Below, piece by piece: positions 17,235 through 25,543 of a DNA stretch of 64,000 nt; the first letter of the stretch is position 1, and every line of letters begins with the position of its first letter. Source of the DNA: Granulicella rosea (lineage in GTDB: Bacteria; Acidobacteriota; Terriglobia; Terriglobales; Acidobacteriaceae); contig NZ_FZOU01000002.1 in the NCBI RefSeq assembly GCF_900188085.1, positions 186,001 to 250,000 of the forward strand. Direction: 5' to 3'. Made by a program: the position numbers and the translations under genes. The notes under the pieces are model-generated. The model ran no database searches. It was not told the DNA's origin and saw nothing but the letters and a program-made list of their open reading frames with translations.

Positions 17235-19079
17235 CTACGGCTGCTGCGGGGGGCCGAGCAGCGGCGTCCTGATGGGGCTGGCCGCGCCGACGATCTCGAC
17301 GAGCTGGTTCGTTCCCGCGCTGGTCACCCAGACGTTTCCGCTGGCGTCCAACGCCACGCCGAAGGGCTCCACAAGGCCCGAGGCCGAGCCGAAGCCGGCG
17401 CTCTCCGAGATGGGGGCGCCGGGCGTTGCGCTCATATAGCCAGCGAGCTCCGTCAAGGAGCCCCCGTGGTAGTTCGTTGCCCACACCGAGCCGGCGCTGT
17501 CGATGGCGATGCCCTGCGGATACTGCAACCCACCGACCATCGTGGGCGTCGCCAGCACCGCGCCGGCGGATGAAAGCTCGACCAGCCGGGAGGCGTAATA
17601 GTCTGCAAGCCAGACGTTTCCGCCCGGATCGACCGCGATGCCCGAAGGATCGCCGCAACAGCGGTAGTTCGCGACCGTGCCATCCGGGCCGATCTTCGTC
17701 GCTCCGCCCTGGACCGCGAGCCAGGCGTTGTGATGCGCGTCCACCGCAATGGCGAGCGGAAAGGGTGTCAGCGAACCGCCGAAGCCGGAGCCGGTCGAGA
17801 GCGCGCTTCCACTGGGGGTGAGCAGGGTGGCGGCGGAATCTCCGTAGTCTGCGATCCAGACGTTTCCATCGGGATCCGCAGCTACCGATCCCGGGTAGTA
17901 GACGCCGCCGCCGGTGAAGCCGCTGCCAGAGATGACCTGTCCAGCCTGATTGAACACGGTGAGGCTGCCATCCGCGGTATTGACCGCGTAGGGCGTATCG
18001 CGGCTCGCCACCCAGACATTGCTGGCGCTGTCGATGGCGAGGCCGTAGACATCCTGCACGGGGCCGGCAAAGCCGTTTGCGGCGAGTGGCGACCCGGTGG
18101 TGGTGAACTCCGACACGGCATTCCCGAAGTAGTTGGCGACCCAGACGTTGCCAGAGGCGTCCACCCCAAGTGCCGTGGGCAGATCAAGCCCGCCGCCCTG
18201 GTACGCGACCGACATCGTCCAGTCGATCGGCGCCGCTGCGAGAGCTGGCTGAAAGGGGCTAAGCGCCGAGGTTAGGTTGAAGACATCCAAGACATGAACG
18301 GCGGGGTTGCGGACGATGGAGAGCGCCGCGTCCAACGTGTTGGCGGGCGCTGGGCCGCTGCCCGAGACCGCGAAGAGCGCTGTGCAGGGGGCGCCGCCAT
18401 CCGAGTTGATGCAGACGGAGATAGCATCGGCGAGCGTGACGATCTTGGCGGTTTCGACGACCGCGCCGTTGGGCAGAGTTCCACCGGGCGTGGAGCCGGA
18501 GGCGACGTTGACCAGGTTGGCTGCACTGGCGAAGGCGTTGCGCAGGCCGGTCGCATTGGTGGGGTTCGCTCCGACGATCCCGCCAGCGCCCATGAACTGC
18601 TGCAGCGCCCAGACCGCGCCGACCGTCGTGATCTCGTTCATCTGGATGAAGCTGTTCGAGTTAAGCGCGCCGCAGTCGCCGAGCGCCGCCATCTGCAGGA
18701 TGGCCGGGTTGGTTGCGCCGCTGGCTAGCCCTGGGTTGCCGCCCTGGGCGACGAGGTAGACCTGCGTGGTCGCGGCCGGGCAGGTGAAATCGCCGGAGAT
18801 CTTGAATCCGCCACGGTTGTCGGTAACGACGGAGGTGGTGAGCAGGTTGGACGCGCCCACGCCGGGGCCGGCCGCGCCAGCCTGATAGAGGTAGACCGAC
18901 GCGCCGGAGATGGGTTGCTGACCGCCATGGACCGTGCCCGCGATCGAGAGGGACGACGGCTGCAGCGCTGCGTTGCCGGTCTCGGTCGCGGCGGCGCCGC
19001 AACCGCACAGCCACGCAGCCGAAGCCAGCGATAGCAGGGCAACTTCGCCGCGGCGGCCAGCCATCACGGAGGGACTCAA
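17235..19079 (-). CDS. NHL/SMP-30-like beta-propeller lipoprotein
   Basis: A 614-residue exported protein. The N-terminus ends in WLCGCG, a lipobox-like Cys site; the in-frame ATG at 19064 gives a more compact signal sequence than the TTG at 19079. Residues about 45-135 resemble a small carboxypeptidase-regulatory/Ig-like fold (IAGTVHGGQQPISGASVYLY). Residues about 290-605 hold at least six propeller repeats of the type GVDASGNVWVANYFGNAVSEF, and the chain ends VEIVGAASPIRTPLLGPPQQP. It shares this architecture and C-terminus with the protein at 34615-36765. The start overlaps the exosortase stop (ATTGA), so the two are probably translationally coupled. Ligand unknown. Confidence 0.85.
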   Translation of the reverse strand: MSPSVMAGRRGEVALLSLASAAWLCGCGAAATETGNAALQPSSLSIAGTVHGGQQPISGASVYLYQAGAAGPGVGASNLLTTSVVTDNRGGFKISGDFTCPAATTQVYLVAQGGNPGLASGATNPAILQMAALGDCGALNSNSFIQMNEITTVGAVWALQQFMGAGGIVGANPTNATGLRNAFASAANLVNVASGSTPGGTLPNGAVVETAKIVTLADAISVCINSDGGAPCTALFAVSGSGPAPANTLDAALSIVRNPAVHVLDVFNLTSALSPFQPALAAAPIDWTMSVAYQGGGLDLPTALGVDASGNVWVANYFGNAVSEFTTTGSPLAANGFAGPVQDVYGLAIDSASNVWVASRDTPYAVNTADGSLTVFNQAGQVISGSGFTGGGVYYPGSVAADPDGNVWIADYGDSAATLLTPSGSALSTGSGFGGSLTPFPLAIAVDAHHNAWLAVQGGATKIGPDGTVANYRCCGDPSGIAVDPGGNVWLADYYASRLVELSSAGAVLATPTMVGGLQYPQGIAIDSAGSVWATNYHGGSLTELAGYMSATPGAPISESAGFGSASGLVEPFGVALDASGNVWVTSAGTNQLVEIVGAASPIRTPLLGPPQQP

Positions 19080-20755
19080 TGGCCCACGCTCTGAACCAGC
19101 GGCTGAATCTGCAGGTGGGCGACGAAGTCGCGTGCGTCGGCCTCAAACTCCGCTCGTTGCGCGGTCTGAGGGACGGTGGCGTCGGTCCACTCCCGCCGCA
19201 AAAGGATTGGCAGGCGGCGCGTGGAGCGCGCAACGGCGAGTTCGGCGAGGTCGGGCGAGCTGAAGACGATGCCTGTTTTGGGGTCCATCACCAGATTTTC
19301 GCGGCAGCCAGACGCGATGCAGGCGGTCTCAGCATCATAGCTGCGGTTCACGCCATCGTCGTAGAAGCTGCCGATGAAGCGCACCGGCAGGGAAGAGGCC
19401 GCGGTGGCCTCGAAGGCGCCGGTCCACTGCGGATGCACATCCCGATACAGCTTGCTGTTGGCGACGAAGTGATTGCCGCCGCCGATCCAGAGACCCAGCG
19501 TGAAGCGGCCATCCTTTACATCGTCGGCGCGGTATTCGCCGAGCACGATATTGACCTTCCTGGCGGTGTCGCCTTCGGTCCAGGTGCGGGTCAGGGTGTA
19601 GCGGCCCACCTGCTTCGGCAATGCGGCCAGCACATCGGCCGCCGTCGGTTCGACGGTGTGACGCGCCGCGTTGATCGCGCGCGCCTGTGGAATCAGAAAG
19701 ACAAGGATCAGCGCGGCGAAGCAGAGCGCCCGAAGGGCGAAGCCAGTGGCCGGCGAGGCCGGCAGCGCCGGGGGAGCCTGTTCCCCAGAACCTTCGCGAA
19801 GCTGATAGAAACGCACGGCAAGCCCGATGCCGAGCGTGGCGAAGAGGAAGATCGTGCAGCCGATGACGTAGTCGATCTCGACGCCGTACTTCTGGATCGC
19901 GATCCACGAAAGGCCGACTTTATAGTAGATCACCAGCGTGCAGAGCCGGATCAGGTTCAGCACATACCCCATCAGAAAGGCGCCGGTCGTCAGCACGGCC
20001 AGCGCCTTCGCCGAAAGCCCACGGGTGTAACCGAAGATGAGCGCCAGGTAGCCAAGGGTGATCGAGCCGCGTACGCCGTTGCAGCCCGGCACGATCATCA
20101 TGCCGAAGTCGGGTGCGAACATCATCTTCAATTGCTCGCCCGTGGGCCGCAGGCCGATGAGGTGCGAGAAGGCGCGGGCAGTGCCTGCGCCGAGCTGCTG
20201 CAAAGGAAGATCCACCACCGTGTTGAAGAAACGTGGAACGGGATTGATCAGCAGCAGCAGGCAGAGCGGGAAGATGGCGCGTCGCAGCAGCGGCACGCCG
20301 CCGAAGAGCAGGGTGCAGCCGATACCGTAACAGAAGAGCACCATGCCAGGGTGAAGCAGTCCCCAGCGCTGTCCCCCGAGTGTGACGTTGAAGGTGGCGG
20401 CGTCGAACACCCTTGCGCCGAGGATTGAAAGCGCGATGAGGAGCAGACCCCAGTAGCTCCCCCGGCCGCGAAACTGAAGCCGTCGCCAGCGCCAGAGCAC
20501 CAGCAGCAGCGCGATGATGGGGAAGATGGCGCCGATCGAACGCAGCGGATCTTCCGACCAGAGCGTCCATGCGTTCTGCCACATGGGAAAAAGCGCGGCC
20601 GACCCAGCGGCGGTCAGCAGGGCGATGCCCACGGCGCGGAGCAGGCCGGGTTCCTCGCGTAGCGTGACCGCCTGCATCGGGTGGTGTCCGTTGTGGAGAT
20701 CCTGCGGACCAGCTATCGAAGCCACTTCATCAACCTCATCTTCTACTGGCAGCAT
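19076..20755 (-). CDS. xrtJ: Exosortase of the XrtJ type with C-terminal EpsI-like domain
   Basis: A 559-residue membrane protein. About eight to ten hydrophobic helices fill residues 37-320. The exosortase active-site region is visible: Cys225 in IVPGCNGVRGSITLGYLAL, and Arg270 in GYVLNLIRLCTLVIYY. After one more helix (about 340-360) an extracytoplasmic EpsI-like domain of about 190 residues runs to the C-terminus (LPKQVGRYTLTRTW ... LPVRFIGSFYDDG). Exosortases are cysteine transpeptidases that process C-terminal sorting signals. The His usually seen after the Arg is not evident. ATG 20755 is chosen over GTG 20782 because GGAG lies upstream of it. The XrtJ label is from memory of the acidobacterial subfamily. 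Confidence 0.82.
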   Translation of the reverse strand: MLPVEDEVDEVASIAGPQDLHNGHHPMQAVTLREEPGLLRAVGIALLTAAGSAALFPMWQNAWTLWSEDPLRSIGAIFPIIALLLVLWRWRRLQFRGRGSYWGLLLIALSILGARVFDAATFNVTLGGQRWGLLHPGMVLFCYGIGCTLLFGGVPLLRRAIFPLCLLLLINPVPRFFNTVVDLPLQQLGAGTARAFSHLIGLRPTGEQLKMMFAPDFGMMIVPGCNGVRGSITLGYLALIFGYTRGLSAKALAVLTTGAFLMGYVLNLIRLCTLVIYYKVGLSWIAIQKYGVEIDYVIGCTIFLFATLGIGLAVRFYQLREGSGEQAPPALPASPATGFALRALCFAALILVFLIPQARAINAARHTVEPTAADVLAALPKQVGRYTLTRTWTEGDTARKVNIVLGEYRADDVKDGRFTLGLWIGGGNHFVANSKLYRDVHPQWTGAFEATAASSLPVRFIGSFYDDGVNRSYDAETACIASGCRENLVMDPKTGIVFSSPDLAELAVARSTRRLPILLRREWTDATVPQTAQRAEFEADARDFVAHLQIQPLVQSVGH

Positions 20756-20920
20756 GCGGCCGGTCTCCGACCCGCCGCGCACACCCGCAAGAGAATCCTA
20801 TGCGAACGCGGAAGGAAGGACAAACCCTGAACGTTGCAGCAGTGGCCTGGTTGGCGCGGTAAACTCAGCATACTACGAAGGTTCTGATCGACGCGAAATC
20901 GTCCTCTCATTCAAGGGGTG

Positions 20921-21019
20921 CTCTGATTAAGTCCGCAACCCATATCCCAGGGGCTAAAGCCCCACTGACTCTGCGGGGCTTATTGTCCGGGCTAAAGCCC
21001 GGACCTATCTTAATCAGAG
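20921..21019. repeat. 99-base palindromic (MITE/REP-like) element in the gap before the giant secreted genes
   Basis: Perfect 11-base terminal inverted repeats CTCTGATTAAG (20921-20931) and CTTAATCAGAG (21009-21019). They enclose two smaller palindromes with the same core, GGGGCTAAAGCCCC at 20950-20963 and TCCGGGCTAAAGCCCGGA at 20986-21003. It lies in the 360-base gene-free gap 20756-21115 between the divergent exosortase and nuclease genes. The rest of that gap shows no gene. No transposase is present, so mobility, if any, would be in trans. Confidence 0.85.
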
Positions 21020-21115
21020 GTTCCCAAGAGCGGTTTGGCCGAGCGGCGAAATACTTTAGACACGATTCTCTGAATTTTGTTGCGGCTTAAGTTTTCCTGA
21101 ATGTAGTATCGCGAC

Positions 21116-24100
21116 ATGCACACCAAGTTTTCGGCCCAGGGCGTACTCCGCGCGCTCATCGTATTCGTATTTTCTATTTTTGCCGTACACGATGCCTTTG
21201 CCGTGTCGAACACGGTCGTCATCAGTCAGGTTTACGGTGCGGGCGGCAACTCCGGGTCGAACTTGAGCGAAGATTACGTGGAGCTCTTCAACCTGGGCAC
21301 GACGCCGGTCTCGCTGACCGGCTGGTCGCTGCAATACAGGTCGGCCACCGGCACGGGAGCCTTTACCTCCTTCGCGCTCCCTTCGGGCGCGGTCATTCAG
21401 CCGGGGCAGTTCTATCTGGTCGGCGCAAGCGCCGCGGGCTCGGGCGCCGCGCTTCCGACGCCTGACGCTCAGTTGACCATCTCGCTCTCCGGCACCGCCG
21501 GTCAGATCGCTCTGTCAAGCTCAACGGTGGCGCTTACCGGCTGCCCCGCCGCTCCGACCGCCGATCCGGCGATCGTCGACTTCGTGGGCTACGGCACGAC
21601 CGCCACCTGCTCCGAGGGTCTGGCTCCGACCGCGACGCTGACCGCGACTACCTCCGCCAGCCGCAAGAATGTCTGCACCGACACCGATAACAACGCGGCG
21701 GACTTCTCCGTCGGCGCGGATGTGCCGCGCAACTCCGCCACCGCCACCCAGGTCTGCAGCGGCACGGCGACCTTCGGCGTAAGCGCCAGCGCCAGCCCCA
21801 CGACGGTCAACGTCGGCAGCACCACCTTGTTCACCGCGCGCGTCACCAAGGGCGCGACCAGCAGCGGCATCGCCGTCACGGCCGACCTCAGCACCCTCGG
21901 CGGCTCCTCCACCCAGCCGCTCTACGACGACGGCACCCACGGCGACACGACCGCCGGCGACAATGTCTTCAACTACCTCGCGACCGTCGGCAGCGGCGCC
22001 ACCGCGGGCGTCAAGACGGTCAAGCTGAGCGCGACCGACGCGCAGGCCGAGGCCTCCTCCGCAACGCTCGCAATCACCGTGACCGCGACCTCCGCCGTCA
22101 CGCCGATCCACACGATTCAGGCCGGAGCGCCTGCCTCGTCCTACCTCGGCCAGACGGTCACCACAACCGGCATCGTCACGGCGCTGGGCAACGGCGGCTT
22201 CTACCTTGAGGCGCGCGACTCCGCGCAGGATGCGGACCCCACCACCTCCGAAGGCATCTTTGTCGTCTCGGGCACGAACGCATCGGTCGTGGTCGGTAAT
22301 GAACTGAATGTCACCGGCACGGTCAGCGTGACGTCGTCCAGCTCCGCAACGGCCGCGACCGAGATCAACGGCACGGTCACCATGACGGTCGTATCCACCG
22401 GCAACACGCTGCCGACGCCGGTCAGCCTTACCGCGGCGAACGACAGCCCGACGGGCGGCTTCCAGCAGTTCCTCCGCTACCAGTCCATGCGTGTGCTCAT
22501 CCCCAGCTTCACCACCACCGCGCCCACCGGCGGCACACTGGCCGAGACGACCGAGACCGTCACCAGCGACGGAACATTCTGGGGCGTCGTGACCGGCGTT
22601 GCGCGGCCCTTCGTCGAGCCCGGCATCTCGGTGCTCGAACCCAGCCTGCCCAGCGGCACGCCCGCGACGGTTCCGCGCTTCGACGGCAATCCCGAGCTGA
22701 TCTACGTCAGCAGCACCTTCCTCGGCGGCGCGGCATTGAACGTGACCAGCAACCAGACGATCACGAACTTCCTCGGCATCTTCGACTTCACGACGAACAC
22801 GGCTGTCTTCGCTCCGGACAAGGCTGCGCCCGGCACGCTCGGCGCGCCGATGACCGTCGTCGTCGCGCCCAAGCCGGCGGCCAACGAGTTCACCATCGCC
22901 AGCATGAACGTGGAGCGCTTCTACTCCGACACCGCGCCCGGCAACGGCGGCCTGACGCTGACCACGCCTGCTTATCAAGGCCGCCTGTCGAAGCTCTCGC
23001 TGCTCATCCGCAACGTGCTCGGCTCGCCCGACATCGTCGGCATGCAGGAGATGGGCACGCTCTCCACGCTGACCGCGCTCGCCTCGAAGATCAGCACCGA
23101 CGCCATCGCGGCCGGTCAGACTGATCCGAAGTATCTGCCGTATCTCATCCAAGGCAACGATTCGAGCGGCATCAACACGGCCTTCCTGGTCAGCCCGAAC
23201 CGCGTCACGGTCTCGGACGTCAGCCAGTTCGGCAAGGCGACCACCTTCACCAACTCCACCGGCGTGCAGGCGGTGCTGAACGATCGTCCGCCGCTGGTGC
23301 TGCACGCCATCGTCAACATTCCTGGTTACACGGCGTATCCCGTGACCGTCATCAGCAACCACCTGAAGGCGCTGACCGGCGAGGACGATACGACCAGCAC
23401 CGGCGCGACCGTCCGTCTGAAGAAGGAGGCGCAGGCAGAGTTCCTCGCCAACCTGATTCAGGGCTATCAGAACAACGGCGAGCACGTCGTCTCCCTGGGC
23501 GACTACAACGCCTTCCCGTTCAATGACGGTTATGTCGATGTCGTCGGCGTCGTGCGCGGCAACCCGGTTGCGGCAGGGCAGTCGGTCATCACCGGCACAC
23601 CGAACCTGGTGTCGCCCAACATGACCGACCTGGTCACGACCATCACCGATCCGGCCCAGCAGTACGACTACACCTACATCGGCAACGCCCAGAGCCTCGA
23701 CCATATTCTCACCACGTCGAACATCACCGGCGCGCACCTGTTCTATGTACACGAGGACTCCGACTTTCCGCTCATCAACTACAACGATCCGACGACCCCG
23801 CTGAACACCTCGGACCACGACGGCGGCGTCGCTTACTTCCCGCTGCTGCAGAGCGGCCAGACCTCGACCGCCACGCTGACCCCGGCCACGCAGGACTTCG
23901 GCTCCATCGCGCAGGGAACCGCCTCGGCGACCAAGCCGATCGTCTTCACCAACACCGGCAACACGGCGCTGACGGTTACAAGCGTCGTCGCGACCGGCGA
24001 CTTCGCCCAGACCAACAACTGCACGACCGTCGCCGCCGGCGCAACCTGCACCGTCAACGTGGCCTTTACCCCCACGACCACGGGCGCGCGCACCGGCAGC

Positions 24101-25318
24101 CTGACGGTCGTCTCCTCCTCGATCACGAACCGGACGCTGGTGACGAGCCTGACCGGCACGGGTCTATCGGCCAGCGCAACGCTAGCGTTGAACCCCTCGA
24201 CGCTTGGCTTTGCCAGCCTCGTCGCGGGCGGCGTCTCGACCGCGCAGAGCATTACGCTGACGAACACCGGCGGCGTGGCGGCCACCCTCGGTACGATCGC
24301 CGCGACGGGCGACTTCACCCAGACCAACACCTGTGGCACGAGCGTCGCGTCGCTCGGCAACTGCACGATCAGCGTCACCTTCCGGCCAACGGCCGTGGGT
24401 GCGCGGACCGGCACGCTGTCGATCCCGGTGACGGCGCCCGCCGGCGTCGGAACGCTTTCCGCATCGCTCAACGGCACGGCCGCGGCGCAGGCCTCGCTCT
24501 CCGCCGCTGCCGCCTTCCCGACGACGATCACCGGGAAGACGTCCGCCGCGCAGACCGTTACGCTGACCAACCTCTCAACCTCCGCGATCACGCTTTCGAG
24601 CGCGTCGATCTCCGTCGGGACGAACTTTACCCAGACCAACAACTGCGGCGCGACGCTGGCTGCATCGGCGACCTGCACGATCAGCGTCGTCTTCGCACCC
24701 ACGTCGGCGGGCGCGCTGACCGGCGCGCTCACGGTCACCCCCACCATCGGCGCCGTCTCGACGACGATTACGACCGCGCTCAGCGGCACGGCGCAGTCAG
24801 CGCCGGACTTCGCCCTGACCCCCACGTCGCAGGCGGGTTCGCTCGTCGCGGGAACCAGCGCCTCTACCACCTTGACGCTGTCTTCTCTGGGCGGTTATAC
24901 GGGGAAGGTCGCGATCGCCTGCAGCGGCGCGCCGGCCGGTTCGACCTGTGCGCTGAGCACCGGCACGCTGGTTCTGGCGCTCAATCCAACGACGAATCTC
25001 ATCCCTTCGCTCAACCTGAATGTCGTGATCTCGACCTCGAAGGCATCGGGCGCTGGCTTCGGCGGGCTTCCGGGTCGCAGCGGGACGATCCTGATGCTGG
25101 TTGCACTCGGAAGTGCGGTGCTGATGTTCTCGAACCGTCGCAAGCTACGCGGTGCGGCGCTCTTCCTCGCACTGCTGACCGTCTCGGTCTGGACGACAGG
25201 CTGTGGATCGGGCGGCAACTCCGCAGCCCCGACCCCAACCGGCAGCTATGTTTACACCATTACCGCAACCGATGGTGCCCTGACTCACACCGCGACCTAC
25301 AACCTGACCGTGCAGTAG
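21116..25318 (+). CDS. Giant secreted protein: lamin-tail domain, endonuclease/exonuclease/phosphatase domain, Hydin-type repeats
   Basis: A 1,400-residue protein. A signal peptide (to about residue 29, VHDAFA) leads to a lamin-tail domain (31-215; VVISQVYGAGGNSGS, EDYVELFN). Ig-like and OB-like segments follow. An endonuclease/exonuclease/phosphatase domain (about 585-905) has MNVERF, GMQEMG, SNHLKAL, GDYNAFPF, LDHIL and NTSDHDGG, covering the expected metal and catalytic residues. Three ASPM-SPD-2-Hydin repeats come next (about 915-1235, each with DF-TQTN-C pattern). The end is TM helix, RRKLRG (1341-1346), second TM helix, GCGSGG (1362) and a 35-residue beta tail ending LTVQ. It probably hydrolyses extracellular nucleic acid or phosphodiesters. 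It is divergent from the exosortase; no good ribosome site precedes the ATG. Confidence 0.88.
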   Translation: MHTKFSAQGVLRALIVFVFSIFAVHDAFAVSNTVVISQVYGAGGNSGSNLSEDYVELFNLGTTPVSLTGWSLQYRSATGTGAFTSFALPSGAVIQPGQFYLVGASAAGSGAALPTPDAQLTISLSGTAGQIALSSSTVALTGCPAAPTADPAIVDFVGYGTTATCSEGLAPTATLTATTSASRKNVCTDTDNNAADFSVGADVPRNSATATQVCSGTATFGVSASASPTTVNVGSTTLFTARVTKGATSSGIAVTADLSTLGGSSTQPLYDDGTHGDTTAGDNVFNYLATVGSGATAGVKTVKLSATDAQAEASSATLAITVTATSAVTPIHTIQAGAPASSYLGQTVTTTGIVTALGNGGFYLEARDSAQDADPTTSEGIFVVSGTNASVVVGNELNVTGTVSVTSSSSATAATEINGTVTMTVVSTGNTLPTPVSLTAANDSPTGGFQQFLRYQSMRVLIPSFTTTAPTGGTLAETTETVTSDGTFWGVVTGVARPFVEPGISVLEPSLPSGTPATVPRFDGNPELIYVSSTFLGGAALNVTSNQTITNFLGIFDFTTNTAVFAPDKAAPGTLGAPMTVVVAPKPAANEFTIASMNVERFYSDTAPGNGGLTLTTPAYQGRLSKLSLLIRNVLGSPDIVGMQEMGTLSTLTALASKISTDAIAAGQTDPKYLPYLIQGNDSSGINTAFLVSPNRVTVSDVSQFGKATTFTNSTGVQAVLNDRPPLVLHAIVNIPGYTAYPVTVISNHLKALTGEDDTTSTGATVRLKKEAQAEFLANLIQGYQNNGEHVVSLGDYNAFPFNDGYVDVVGVVRGNPVAAGQSVITGTPNLVSPNMTDLVTTITDPAQQYDYTYIGNAQSLDHILTTSNITGAHLFYVHEDSDFPLINYNDPTTPLNTSDHDGGVAYFPLLQSGQTSTATLTPATQDFGSIAQGTASATKPIVFTNTGNTALTVTSVVATGDFAQTNNCTTVAAGATCTVNVAFTPTTTGARTGSLTVVSSSITNRTLVTSLTGTGLSASATLALNPSTLGFASLVAGGVSTAQSITLTNTGGVAATLGTIAATGDFTQTNTCGTSVASLGNCTISVTFRPTAVGARTGTLSIPVTAPAGVGTLSASLNGTAAAQASLSAAAAFPTTITGKTSAAQTVTLTNLSTSAITLSSASISVGTNFTQTNNCGATLAASATCTISVVFAPTSAGALTGALTVTPTIGAVSTTITTALSGTAQSAPDFALTPTSQAGSLVAGTSASTTLTLSSLGGYTGKVAIACSGAPAGSTCALSTGTLVLALNPTTNLIPSLNLNVVISTSKASGAGFGGLPGRSGTILMLVALGSAVLMFSNRRKLRGAALFLALLTVSVWTTGCGSGGNSAAPTPTGSYVYTITATDGALTHTATYNLTVQ

Positions 25319-25543
25319 CGCGCACCGTCTTTCCAACGCTCCGGATTTCCGATTTGCGGGAGATTCCGGAGCGGCCGGTCTTAAGACGAGAAAAAATCTG
25401 AAACGATGACAATTTTGTTATCTACTTTTCGCCTGTAGCACCCTATACTTGGCACTTCGATTCAGTAAATCTTAACTAAGCCAGTCCGTCGAGGGCAGTT
25501 CGCCTCCCACAGGACCGAATTACATAGACCCCCCGGAGCATTC

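Noticed and set aside
21028..21050. tRNA-like D-arm GGTTTGGCCGAGCGGC
   Set aside because: It resembles the start of a Leu/Ser tRNA, but no anticodon stem, T-arm or CCA-side pairing follows.
21521..23818. Long minus-strand open frame opposite the giant nuclease-like gene
   Set aside because: Arg/Gly/Asp-rich translation with no domain or signal; it is the GC-rich shadow of the plus-strand gene, as is 25598-27901 for the next gene.
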